From positions 1-41,926 of the forward strand of contig CBCXTT010000001.1 of assembly GCA_965178295.1 (NCBI GenBank): a stretch of DNA of 41,926 bases. Reading direction: 5' to 3'. Under the pieces are notes generated by a model, which saw only the letters and a list, made by a program, of their open reading frames with translations, was not told the DNA's origin and did no database searches. Made by a program: the position numbers and the translations under genes. Origin of the DNA: CBCXTT01 sp965178295 (GTDB lineage: Bacteria > Pseudomonadota > Alphaproteobacteria > UBA7879). Below are positions 1 to 8,068 of the stretch, one piece after another (position 1 is the stretch's first letter; each line of letters opens with the position of its first letter).

Positions 1-537
1 TGTATACCACCAGTCCACAGACCACTTGACAATGGGAATATTAATAAGACCCGTGAGCGCGAGAATGGATGAGGCTTGCATAGCGCGCGCACGATTGGGA
101 AAGGCGCGGTAAAGCGTGAGCACACCAGCATAGAGAAAAAATAGAATTAAAACAGATGTAAGACGTGCATCCCATACCCACCATGTGCCCCACATAGGTT
201 TTCCCCAGACCATACCTGTTATGAGACAGACAGCTGTAAAACATATGCCTAGAATGCCACAAGCTCTACCCAGAAAAAAAGCAACAGGAAGGCGTCCAAC
301 AAGATATATGATACTTAGTGCGCTCATTGATACATAGCATCCAAGAGCATACCATGCTGTCGGGACATGAAGATATAGAAGTTTGATCATAGTACCTTGA
401 TGGCAATCGTCAGGACCAAATCCGAGCGCCCATACATATCCAATTGTTAGCGTTGTGAGGCTAAAATTAGCAAGAAACGGTGTTAATTTTTTTTGACATT
501 TTATAATAAACGCGGGCCGTAAATAGGAGACAATCAT
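1..537 (-). CDS. ccmC: Heme exporter subunit CcmC, C-terminus cut by window edge
   Basis: This is an integral membrane protein of the CcmABC system. CcmC presents heme to CcmE in the periplasm during cytochrome c maturation. 179 codons are visible from ATG at 537 and the frame is still open at base 1. Visible family signatures are the periplasmic-loop motif LYLHVP (after DDCHQG, near residue 55) and the tryptophan-rich heme-binding stretch GKPMWGTWWVWDARLTS near residues 115-130, followed by a hydrophobic segment. The N-terminus is short, with little sequence before the first membrane segment. It lies 10 bp downstream of ccmB in the ccmA-ccmB-ccmC order. Identification is firm; the missing part is roughly the last quarter. 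Confidence 0.93.
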   Translation of the reverse strand, partial: MIVSYLRPAFIIKCQKKLTPFLANFSLTTLTIGYVWALGFGPDDCHQGTMIKLLYLHVPTAWYALGCYVSMSALSIIYLVGRLPVAFFLGRACGILGICFTAVCLITGMVWGKPMWGTWWVWDARLTSVLILFFLYAGVLTLYRAFPNRARAMQASSILALTGLINIPIVKWSVDWWYT

Positions 538-547
538 ATTATTTATT

Positions 548-1171
548 TCACTCTTCTGTTGCTATTCTTAGGCAGTAGCTACTCACGATAAGGCATAAGG
601 GCACCATAATGAGTCCCAAGCCGACTAGAGGTAATACATCACTGTTGGTTGGGAATTGACTGTGCATCAGTGTATTGTGAATTAAGAATGTTGGAAAATA
701 AAGGGGTAATCCTATAAAAAATAGAAGGCCCTTATTTTTTTGAGTTCCGGAAAATAGAGCGCTGCAGAGCATGATAATGGAAAAGCCAATCAGGCTGCTG
801 AGTAAGGGCGCTAGAATATTGGAGCTGATAAATTGTTCGGGATGACAGAGTATGGTCAGAAGAATGCTTACGAATGAAAGTGGTAAACCGAGCAACCCCC
901 AGAACATACACAATTTCTGTATAACAAATGTAAAGAATTGCCGTTGTGTACACCATATAGTGTCCAAAAATCCCGTGCGGGAATCTACCTCGAACAATAG
1001 ATCGTTTGCGAGAAATCCACTGAGCAAAATAAAAAGAGAATAAAGTTTTTCTGCGTCTTTTATGCTTAGAATGAGAGTGCTTAAAAAAGAAAATAATGTA
1101 AAGAGCAAGGTGGAGGTGACCAGTGTAGCAGACTGTGCTTTATATATCCACAATTCTCGCTGCCAAAACAT
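548..1171 (-). CDS. ccmB: Heme exporter membrane subunit CcmB
   Basis: This is the permease half of the CcmAB ABC transporter that drives release of holo-CcmE during cytochrome c maturation. The 207-residue protein is slightly shorter than usual (about 220). It opens with FWQRELWIYKAQSATLV, the amphipathic start typical of CcmB, and has about six hydrophobic segments, including one with the FILLSGFLANDLLFEVD pattern near residue 50. The start ATG at 1171 lies 6 bp after the ccmA stop, so the two are very likely translated together. No frameshift is seen. Confidence 0.92.
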   Translation of the reverse strand: MFWQRELWIYKAQSATLVTSTLLFTLFSFLSTLILSIKDAEKLYSLFILLSGFLANDLLFEVDSRTGFLDTIWCTQRQFFTFVIQKLCMFWGLLGLPLSFVSILLTILCHPEQFISSNILAPLLSSLIGFSIIMLCSALFSGTQKNKGLLFFIGLPLYFPTFLIHNTLMHSQFPTNSDVLPLVGLGLIMVPLCLIVSSYCLRIATEE

Positions 1172-1177
1172 ACATTT

Positions 1178-1795
1178 TTACCGTGGTTTTTTTTTGTCTA
1201 TGTGTTGTACTTTAAGGGTCAAATCTGCTACCTCAAACTCTTGATGCGAAACAATGATAACAATTCCGCCTTCTTGTGTATGTTTTTTTATAGCCTCATA
1301 TACATGTTTTATATGCGGTGCATCAAGATTGGAAAAGGGCTCATCTAACAGCCATATGAGGCGCGTTGATGTTAATTGTGTGAGCAACAATTTCTGGCGT
1401 TGTCCCGCAGATAGGTGACGGATGGGCACATGCTTATTATGTACGCAAGTGGGGCGGTGCGTTAAATGGTATAGCTTTACCCATAGAGAAATCTGTTGAT
1501 GTACTGCAAGGTCTGGATGTAAGCCGCCTAGGTGATCTAGGAACAAGCAGCCTAGATCACCTAGGTGCTTGATTGGTAAATTGTTTTGAACAAGAGTACC
1601 CATTGTGAATGGGTGAAGACCAGCTAAAGCACGCAGAAGAGTAGATTTTCCAACACCATTTTTACCTTGAATGTGTAGCGTGTCTCCATGAGTAAGATCG
1701 AAATTCATGTGTGAGAAAACGGGGAGTTCTCCTCGTGTACAAGCAAGGCCCTTGCCTGTGATTTTGATGTTTTTAAAAATCGTTGCAGCATCCAT
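1178..1795 (-). CDS. ccmA: Heme exporter ATP-binding subunit CcmA
   Basis: This is the ABC ATPase of the cytochrome c maturation system. I start it at ATG 1795, preceded by a GGGGG ribosome site; an upstream TTG at 1807 is less likely. The 205 residues contain Walker A GKNGVGKST (44-52), signature LSAGQ (128-132), Walker B LIWLLDEP (146-153), D-loop SNLD and the switch His in IVSHQ (about 184). The codons for residues 77-89 lie in a perfect 15-bp inverted repeat, listed separately. It is the first gene of the ccmABC set. All ATPase motifs look intact. Confidence 0.95.
   Translation of the reverse strand: MDAATIFKNIKITGKGLACTRGELPVFSHMNFDLTHGDTLHIQGKNGVGKSTLLRALAGLHPFTMGTLVQNNLPIKHLGDLGCLFLDHLGGLHPDLAVHQQISLWVKLYHLTHRPTCVHNKHVPIRHLSAGQRQKLLLTQLTSTRLIWLLDEPFSNLDAPHIKHVYEAIKKHTQEGGIVIIVSHQEFEVADLTLKVQHIDKKKPR
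1527..1565. repeat. Perfect 15-bp inverted repeat inside ccmA
   Basis: Arms CCTAGGTGATCTAGG (1527-1541) and CCTAGATCACCTAGG (1551-1565) are exact reverse complements around a 9-base loop. A G:U and a C:G pair could extend the stem. It is fully translated in the ccmA frame, between Walker A and the ABC signature, in a segment where family members vary. The same arm was not noticed elsewhere in the window. Confidence 0.8.
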
Positions 1796-1843
1796 TTTTT
1801 CCCCCAATCTCCAAAACGTGTGGGCTCTGGTCTTTGTTGGTCA

Positions 1844-3034
1844 TCATATTCTTTGGGTTCGGCCTCTTATATTGTTTTTGAGGAGATAGTTTTTGTAGGA
1901 TTTTTTATGTGCCTGCATTGGTTGTGTAGGTAGTTTCTTCATATAGCTTGCGTTCTGTGTTTGCCTTAGCCATCCAGACACAGCATATTGCATAAGAGGA
2001 TAGCGTGAGAGTAGGACCGCGAGCCTTGAGATTCTGCGCATAAACGTTGAGCACCCGAAAGTCGCGTTCCAATCCCAGAAAGATCTGCAAGGGAGAAGTG
2101 ATGCCATAAGGCAATGTGTACGCAGGATCTTTTTGAGTACTCTAATAATGGGGGGAATGGCATCAAATAGGGCGTCAGACAATCTATAATCTTCCACTTG
2201 AACAATAGAGGCACTCGAGCTTGCGATAATCGTGTTGCTTCTATCTTGCATTTTAGTAAGGTGTTGGATAGTAAGTCTGATAAGACTTACAGCGATATGG
2301 GCATCGGCTATAAGCAACGCTCTAATTGCCTTTACTATTGTAATAGCCGCACGTATGCCCGTTATACGTATGTCGTTTATATGTGCGTCAAGGATGAGTG
2401 CTTTCATATACAGCCGACCGGGAATCATTGGATTGCCCTCAATCATTTCTTCCAAGTGATTTTCTCTACCAACTCCCGTATGTGATGCAGGAGATTGACA
2501 TGTGTGATTGCCTATTGCAGGTAGTATTGCCATCTGCAGAGAGTGAAAATCTTTCTTTTCAACAGGCTGGTGGAGGGCAATCATAATATTGAGCAGCACT
2601 AAAAAGTGTGGTGTGTTTAAGCGCAACTCCCCTGTGAGAACAGTTGAAGATTGTATCTCTGAAACTTTAATACTACCATCTACCGCTCGGCTAATGTTGA
2701 TTACACCTCCCCGCGGAAGATATAGTATTGCAAGAAAAATGCCTCGGGGCCATTTCAAAAGCTCTGAGAGTATTGGTCCAGTTTTCTTGTGATGATCATA
2801 GATTGCTTGTTTTCCCATGACCGAAAACGTTGATTCTGCTTTTGAAATCACTAGCGGATCAAGAACATATTGTTCATTAATCAATATTCTCCAAGTCATA
2901 CTGAGCGGGAGTCCCGAACGTAGTGTTTGTGCTACGTCTTTTATGTCAATACTGATGCCTACAACCTCTTGTGCCGCACTTTTTTCTTTCCACATATTTT
3001 CTGCTGTTAACATAATTTCATAAAGGGGATTCAT
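1844..3034 (-). CDS. Unidentified protein, probably frameshifted near its C-terminus
   Basis: I do not recognise this protein. It is an open frame of 396 residues from ATG 3034 with no signal peptide and no clear ribosome site; TGA lies in frame just upstream, so the true N-terminus may be lost. The first 150 residues, including SGLPLSMTW and repeated short strand-like stretches, faintly recall alphaproteobacterial DUF2125 or AsmA-like periplasmic proteins; this is only an impression. Around 2112 the protein-like reading moves to another frame (1905-2114), whose residues (LERDFRVLNVYAQNLKARG and LTLSSYAI) look far more natural than the annotated tail. It sits between the adenosyltransferase gene and ccmA on the same strand. 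It could be a recent pseudogene. Confidence 0.5.
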   Translation of the reverse strand: MNPLYEIMLTAENMWKEKSAAQEVVGISIDIKDVAQTLRSGLPLSMTWRILINEQYVLDPLVISKAESTFSVMGKQAIYDHHKKTGPILSELLKWPRGIFLAILYLPRGGVINISRAVDGSIKVSEIQSSTVLTGELRLNTPHFLVLLNIMIALHQPVEKKDFHSLQMAILPAIGNHTCQSPASHTGVGRENHLEEMIEGNPMIPGRLYMKALILDAHINDIRITGIRAAITIVKAIRALLIADAHIAVSLIRLTIQHLTKMQDRSNTIIASSSASIVQVEDYRLSDALFDAIPPIIRVLKKILRTHCLMASLLPCRSFWDWNATFGCSTFMRRISRLAVLLSRYPLMQYAVSGWLRQTQNASYMKKLPTQPMQAHKKSYKNYLLKNNIRGRTQRI

Positions 3035-3064
3035 AGTTCTTTTACATCACTCAACTCATCATCG

Positions 3065-3700
3065 CTACCGTTTTTTGATGCAGATGAACACATTATAGCC
3101 AATAACATATTTAATTAGTAGAAGAGCGTTCACCTCATACACTCCAATGTTACGTTTGGTGTTTTCCGGGGTCCAAAGCACATCATTTTCTCCACTATTA
3201 TTTTGTTGTCGGGCCAGAACAAACAAAAAATCAGATAAACGATTGAGATAAATGAGAGCATCTGCATTGACTTCTTCTTCTTGCATCAGAGCAACAACAT
3301 GGCGCTCTGCATCGCGGGCAATAGTGCGTGCAACGTGAAGGTGGGCAGCGCCAGGTGTGCCTCCAGGCAACACAAAAGATGTGAGAGGCGATAAAGATGT
3401 ATTGATTGCATCCATATGATTTTCAAGCCATATGCATTGGCTTTTTGTGATTGTGAGTTCCGCGCCTTTTGGAATACATAAGTCCGCGCCCAGATCAAAA
3501 AGATCATTCTGAATGTGTTTTAACTCTTTTTGCGTTTCTTTTGTTGTGTATATTCGGGCAATGCCAATGGCTGCATTTGTTTCATCAACTTTTCCAATTG
3601 CGAGAATGCGCGGATTCGACTTTAAAACACGAGATCCGGTGCCTAGAGATGTTTTTCCTTTGTCGCCACTACCTGTGTATATGCGTGTGAGTTTGACCAT
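3065..3700 (-). CDS. PduO-type cob(I)alamin adenosyltransferase
   Basis: The enzyme transfers the adenosyl group of ATP to cob(I)alamin to make coenzyme B12. The 211 residues start MVKLTRIYTGSGDKGKTSLG, the family's ATP-binding N-terminus; then come KVDETNAAIG, LPGGTPGAAHLHVARTIARD and NRLSDFLFVLAR, all typical of PduO/MMAB enzymes. A tail of about 35 residues beyond the usual end is unexplained. The start at 3700 overlaps the stop of the HIG1 gene (TAATG), which decides against a start 66 bases further upstream. No cobalamin riboswitch was seen nearby, so adenosylation of imported cobalamin is an inference. Symbols such as cobO or pduO are used for this family; I leave the field empty. Confidence 0.9.
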   Translation of the reverse strand: MVKLTRIYTGSGDKGKTSLGTGSRVLKSNPRILAIGKVDETNAAIGIARIYTTKETQKELKHIQNDLFDLGADLCIPKGAELTITKSQCIWLENHMDAINTSLSPLTSFVLPGGTPGAAHLHVARTIARDAERHVVALMQEEEVNADALIYLNRLSDFLFVLARQQNNSGENDVLWTPENTKRNIGVYEVNALLLIKYVIGYNVFICIKKR

Positions 3701-3900
3701 TAGCGATGACGCAGGAGCATGAGGGAGAAAATTGCAAGCGCAATACTTTGCGCAATTACACGCCATTGCATCAGCGTGCTACCATATTTTTTATTGAATA
3801 CACCGCCGTGGATCATAGTCACAAGACCAACTATGAGTATAATTAACGTAATGACCATAGCAACTACGAGCGTAGTATCAAGTCCAGAAAACTCACGCAT
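3700..3900 (-). CDS. Twin transmembrane HIG1-domain protein
   Basis: This is a 66-residue protein with two hydrophobic helices (about 9-31 and 45-62) joined by a loop containing FNKKYGSTLMQWRV, the hallmark of bacterial HIG1-domain (twin-TM) proteins. In mitochondria, HIG1 proteins associate with cytochrome oxidase; the bacterial role is not established. The start ATG at 3900 has an AGGAG site upstream, and its stop overlaps the next start by one base. Pairing with a cobalamin adenosyltransferase gene is a known alphaproteobacterial arrangement. Confidence 0.85.
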   Translation of the reverse strand: MREFSGLDTTLVVAMVITLIILIVGLVTMIHGGVFNKKYGSTLMQWRVIAQSIALAIFSLMLLRHR

Positions 3901-3936
3901 TCGTATTCTCCTGACAATTTATTTTTTATCGTACGT

Positions 3937-4242
3937 TTATTTCGAAGGAAGCGCAATGTGTTCAGGAAATATTACCATGAAGTATTGATGCCATTTTGGC
4001 GCACGAAAAATACGCAAAGCCACTCTCTCGTTGATTTTATATGGATTTCTTGGGATAGAGAGAATGCTTAGAATTTTTCCTTCTAACATGAATATGGATC
4101 CATTTCTGTATTGGGAGGACTGGTCCATATTCAGCCAAATAACAACATCGCTGAATGCATGAGAACAATGGTGACCATAAGATTCCACGAATTCTACAAT
4201 AGGTGTTTCGCTCTGATATAATGACAGAAAAATATCACGCAT
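3937..4242 (-). CDS. Hypothetical protein, 101 residues
   Basis: I do not recognise this protein. ATG at 4242 lacks a strong ribosome site. The sequence has no signal peptide or membrane helix; it looks like a small soluble alpha/beta protein (FVESYGHHCSH, SIFMLEGKILSILSIP, RIFRAPKWHQYFMV). It lies 36 bp upstream of the HIG1 gene on the same strand, so it could head that operon, but it also borders a decayed region and may be a surviving fragment of a larger gene. Confidence 0.45.
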   Translation of the reverse strand: MRDIFLSLYQSETPIVEFVESYGHHCSHAFSDVVIWLNMDQSSQYRNGSIFMLEGKILSILSIPRNPYKINERVALRIFRAPKWHQYFMVIFPEHIALPSK

Positions 4243-4330
4243 TAACTCGGAGACCTAGCACACCTCTCTTCTTGGACGCAATTTTTTCTAGGGGATGCAT
4301 CTTTTATTAGTTTCTGATATTTTTCTATTT

Positions 4331-4843
4331 TCAAATATTTCTTTTATAAGCTTCAGATTTTCTCCTGCAATGTTTGCGTCCAAAAGAGTTTAGTATATCT
4401 CCTTCTGCATCGTTGGTGCATAGCCTTTCTGTATGCTAGCAAGCCCCTGCTTTCTCATCTAAGGGTACTAGAAGGCTTTCTATGACAAGGACCGCATTTG
4501 TAATACACAAGATCATCTTATGTGCTCGCACGCAGTCTTCAGCACAAAGATAGCGGAGTTATATAGACTGTGTCTTCGTCCATTGAGCCTGGAGCGCGCT
4601 TATTGGTTTATATTTGTTGCCCCGTCTATAATTTATGGTTCTCGGGAGCACCCTAAATATTTTATTAGATTTATCCATGACCGTTGTTTTGTAGTATAAG
4701 ACATCCATACAGATATCGAGTGCGTATTGGTGATGCTGCACAACATATAGCTCATAGCAACATATAGCCTACAGAACCGTTTTCTGTACCTTCTTCTGCC
4801 GTACTTCAAGAAAGAGCGAGGGCGCGGAGTACGTGTGGTTGTA
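4331..4843 (-). pseudogene. Degraded unidentified gene
   Basis: One minus-strand frame reads as protein-like sequence for about 170 codons but is broken by stops (TAG after KKVQKTVL, TAA after QWTKTQSI, TAG after DEKAGAC). Readable pieces include SNKIFRVLPRTINYRRGNKY, RAHKMILCITNAVLVIES and NDAEGDILNSFGRK. A neighbouring frame contributes AGENLKLIKEIFENRKI, so at least one indel is also likely. The product is not recognised. The call rests on composition and frame continuity only. Confidence 0.35.
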
Positions 4844-4915
4844 TTAAAAGAACAAGTAAAAAATAAAACATATAAAACAATTTATTTTTTGCATTTTATA
4901 AAAAACTCTAAATAT

Positions 4916-4933
4916 CTTAATTATAATTAAGAA
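4916..4933. repeat. 18-bp perfect AT-rich palindrome
   Basis: TCTTAATTATAATTAAGA is its own reverse complement and lies in a very AT-rich block (about 4856-4950) with no gene. It contains TATAAT on both strands. It could be an operator or promoter remnant for the decayed gene below it, but no good -35 is placed correctly. Confidence 0.5.
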
Positions 4934-5041
4934 TGCAATTTTTTACATTGCAGAGACGTTTTTGAGATGCATACAGTACTCGCACTATTAGGAGCGGACC
5001 GCACATTGCGCATGTCCAGAGAGTTTGTGGAATACTGACTA

Positions 5042-6088
5042 TCACCTTATCGAAATCATATCTTGATAAATTTTAATAAGTTTTAGAGCTTCAACATCAA
5101 GAGTGAAAGACTTTTCCATGTGCGTGCGTGCGGAATGACTTGCCTGCTCACGTTTTGTATCATTCAGCATATACTCAAGCGCAGAATTTGCCATTATGTG
5201 TGCATCGATTTTGATAATTTTCCCAGTCGCTTCTGTTACAAGCTCTGAAAAAGCCCCCACGTTCGTTGCCACAACGGGTGATCCACAGGCCATAGCCTCT
5301 AGTGGTGTCAACCCAAAGCCTTCCCAGCGCTGAGGGGCAACATATAGATCAAGTATTTGATACCAATCATTGATCTGTGTGCGCTCTCCCATAAACAGAA
5401 TATGCTCTTCAAGCCCTTTGTCTTTGATATGTTTTTTTAAACGCTGTTCATAGAGGATATGGGGAAAGGTAGAACGGCCAAGAATAAGTGCCCGCCATCC
5501 AGGTGCTTTGGGCAGTGCTTCAATCATGGCATCTACAAAGAGGTCTGTCCCTTTTTGATGTCGGACGCGTCCAAAGCAGCCAACATATCGGATCTCAGGG
5601 TTGAGTCCACAATGTTGTTTTGCGATGTTTTTGTCTACAGCCGGTGTGAATTTTTCCACATTGATACCATGCATAACAACTGTAGAAGGAGTCTCTACAT
5701 ACTTCACACCCTTTTTGGATGTGACAACAATATGATCCATGTGTCGCATAAGCCATCGGGTGTAGCAAGTGTAGTAGCGCTGAGATGCTGATGTGAATAG
5801 AAGTTTAAGGGGCATTTTGAACACATGCTTTAAAAATAAGCCAAAAAGCATTTCTGTGTTACGTCGGGCATGCCATAGGCGGTACTCAGCTGTTTTGGGC
5901 TTATGGCGCAGAGAAAATAAATCCCTCCAAGAAAGGCATGGTACTTTTTTTGGTAACCCAGCACCAAATCCCAAAATCGGAAATCCCAAGGCTCGTTGGT
6001 GGGGTACTAATCGAATAATAGTTGATGTCACACCTGACAAGTGACGTTTGAGGTTTGGCGCAATCGCGAGTAAATCTTCGTGTTTCAC
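5042..6088 (-). CDS. lpcC: LPS core mannosyltransferase, LpcC-like (GT4 family)
   Basis: This is a retaining glycosyltransferase of the GT-B fold that would add a sugar, probably mannose, to the lipopolysaccharide inner core on the cytoplasmic face of the membrane. Of 348 residues, the N-terminal IAPNLKRHLSGVTSTI and the C-terminal nucleotide-sugar motif APQRWEGFGLTPLEAMACG followed by PVVATNVGAFSELV (about 255-285) match alphaproteobacterial LpcC proteins closely. GCFGRVRHQKG near 170 is the usual GT4 hinge region. The start is GTG at 6088 after a weak AGAAAG site. It stands alone among decayed sequence, consistent with selection to keep a lipid A core together with the lpx genes at 26-31 kb. 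Confidence 0.88.
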   Translation of the reverse strand: MKHEDLLAIAPNLKRHLSGVTSTIIRLVPHQRALGFPILGFGAGLPKKVPCLSWRDLFSLRHKPKTAEYRLWHARRNTEMLFGLFLKHVFKMPLKLLFTSASQRYYTCYTRWLMRHMDHIVVTSKKGVKYVETPSTVVMHGINVEKFTPAVDKNIAKQHCGLNPEIRYVGCFGRVRHQKGTDLFVDAMIEALPKAPGWRALILGRSTFPHILYEQRLKKHIKDKGLEEHILFMGERTQINDWYQILDLYVAPQRWEGFGLTPLEAMACGSPVVATNVGAFSELVTEATGKIIKIDAHIMANSALEYMLNDTKREQASHSARTHMEKSFTLDVEALKLIKIYQDMISIR

Positions 6089-6385
6089 AAGTGTTCTTTC
6101 TAGAAAATCGTATATTACTACACATAGTAGTAGGCCACATGTCGTTTGCCAAGTGATATCCTGGATAATGAAAGTTCTTTGTTTATCCGAGGCTATGCCT
6201 ACAGCTTATGCTGTGGAATATTGGATTGATAGAAAACTTATTTCTTGCTTGTTTTGAACACAGCCAGGGCTGTGGAAAATTTTGAATATGCAAAAAAATT
6301 CTCAAAAGATACAGTATCTATTACTAGGCGTGCATTGATCGTATGTTTAGTCGAATATTATCAGGAGACCTTCTGTAAGGCTGAG

Positions 6386-6761
6386 TCATATTTTTCCCCT
6401 TTTCAATACCTTATTGGATGTTCGTGAGACAATGAATCGGCGGTGAATAAGCACCTCTGTATCTTTAGACAAGGGAGTGCTGCGATTGGTATTAGCGATT
6501 TGGCTGTATTGCATAGAAGTTTTTACATCTTGCGGTGTAAGCTACACTTCATTTAAGAGGGTCATCATTCATTCCTCAGAACCAAGCTTATGGATGCCTA
6601 ATTGCTGCTTCCAGTCCACTACATGCATTGCAATCAATCAATTCTTGAAAAGAAAGGCGAGCCCTTGAGAGAGATTTATGCACGCCTCTTTTGGAGGGCG
6701 CCCCATAACGATAAACAAGCATAATGAGGCGCATGGTGATGAGACAATCCTCCTCTATGGC
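6386..6761 (-). pseudogene. Degraded unidentified gene downstream of the 2TM gene
   Basis: Two consecutive protein-like frames on the minus strand are joined by an apparent indel near 6575. The first reads CLITMRLIMLVYRYGAPSKR then RARLSFQELIDCNACSG and ends in TAA. The second starts MTLLNEV, hits TAG, then continues LTPQDVKTSMQYSQIANTNR and DTEVLIHRRFIVSRTSNK to TGA at 6386. A third piece (TQPYRRSPDNIRLNIRSM) overlaps its end. The product is not recognised. From 6089 to 6385 nothing else could be supported. Confidence 0.4.
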
Positions 6762-6784
6762 TCAGTCTACCCCCCTGGTCTAGG

Positions 6785-7237
6785 TTATTTTTGGCGCTGA
6801 CTTTTTCGTCGAAGCTTTTTTACGGTCTTTTTTGCAGTATTTTTTCTTGGCCTACCTTTGTCTGTAGGAGTCGTGTCTGTACAGTCTTTGGCTGAAGCTT
6901 CCTTAAAAATTGTGTCCTTTTCTGTGACTTTATCAAGGATTTGTTGGATTTTTTCTTCTTCCCAATCTTTTTTTAAGAAAAGAAATTTCTCACGCAGTGT
7001 ATCGCATTGCTCGTAAAAACTATGGTCAATAATTTCAAGCTTTGAGGCTTTAATGAGGAGGCTAATGCCCCAAACAACAATTGGCCATATGGGCCAGAAG
7101 TAGCCGGCACCAGTAAGCAGCCAAATAAGCACCAGGCCAGCGTTGACAATGGCATAGCTACACAGTTCGCCATAGAAGTTTTTCAGAAGGCATGCATATT
7201 CTTCAACACCGCTCTTGTTTTTTAAAGATTTTGCCAT
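6785..7237 (-). CDS. 2TM-domain membrane protein
   Basis: This is a protein of 150 residues. Residues 20-70 form two membrane helices with FYGELCSYAIVNAGLVLIW and GAGYFWPIWPIVVWGIS, the pattern of the 2TM domain family (function unknown, sometimes fused to histidine kinases). An acidic helical stretch follows (85-115, possible coiled coil), then a strongly basic tail (RPRKNTAKKTVKKLRRKSQR) that may bind nucleic acid or phospholipid head groups. ATG 7237 has GGGGGAG upstream. It is flanked on both sides by decayed genes. Confidence 0.75.
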   Translation of the reverse strand: MAKSLKNKSGVEEYACLLKNFYGELCSYAIVNAGLVLIWLLTGAGYFWPIWPIVVWGISLLIKASKLEIIDHSFYEQCDTLREKFLFLKKDWEEEKIQQILDKVTEKDTIFKEASAKDCTDTTPTDKGRPRKNTAKKTVKKLRRKSQRQK

Positions 7238-7322
7238 AATTTGCGCTCCCCCTCTAATAGTGCGTTGATAAAAGTATACTACCGTGTTTTTTCCAAGGAT
7301 TAAAGACTTCTTTGTGTTTTAG

Positions 7323-8050
7323 TGCCCTCAATCCTTATATTTAGACGCGTATGCAACAGCTGTGTTTGATGATGCCATCTGTAATTTATTTTTTGCCATT
7401 TGCAATGGGGGGAATGGAGAATTTTCACAAACTCCCTACTACACGCTGTACGCATAAGCAATGTGATGCTAGGGCAGCAGATAAATGATGCCTGGATGTG
7501 CCAGTGGAGCTCGGGCAACCCTCTGGTCATCTAAAATATGCTAGGGATCAGTATTTTTAGGATATTAAAAATGCACAAAAACGCACGGACTGCAAAGGCA
7601 TATCATTGCCTCAGTATACCAAACGCAAGCGCAAAGGGTGATGGCCGCGCTTTCTACTCTCTCGCCCTCAAGTCATCTCAAGCCTATGATGCTGTTTTTG
7701 GGAAAATTGATTTAAGCGCACCACTATCTCCTGAGATAATAATTGCGAGGATCAAATACCACACCATAAGATATTTGAGCAGTATCAGGATGAGGTTGAT
7801 GCAATAAATGAGAATTTTCTGACATGTGTGTGGGAATAGCGTCATGTGCTCCAGCCACATTTTTTAGCTCATACTTTCGTCTTTTGTGTTAGCCGCACAT
7901 TTAGTATAGGATAGCAGAGCAGATCAAATCTTGTATCACATCTATCCTAATTACAAGCATGTGCGCAGTTTTCCCTATCATAAACGTAAGGTCGGTGAAA
8001 GCTAGAGAGTGAAACTACGCCATTTGTACAATGCGGCATTAACGCCACAT
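7323..8050 (+). pseudogene. Degraded unidentified gene with several frame changes
   Basis: Protein-like segments follow one another on the plus strand in shifting frames: YLDAYATAVFDDAICNLFFA (from 7323), VPVELGQPSGHLKYARDQYF, NAQKRTDCKGISLPQYTKRK, GRAFYSLALKSSQAYDAVFG (7649 on), IFEQYQDEVDAINENFLTCV (about 7771-7845) and LYHIYPNYKHVRSFPYHKRK (about 7930-8000). Stops and indels separate them, so no product of normal length can be made. The product is not recognised. The right end is uncertain and runs into the convergent decayed gene. Confidence 0.4.
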
Positions 8051-8068
8051 TGTAGTATTGTGATATAT

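Noticed and set aside
2198..2485. Plus-strand open frames opposite the unidentified gene before ccmA
   Set aside because: Several overlapping short frames without ribosome sites; the minus-strand gene explains the codon pattern better.
3901..4330. Cobalamin riboswitch upstream of the adenosyltransferase cluster
   Set aside because: No B12-box-like conserved stretch or plausible fold was recognised on the minus strand.
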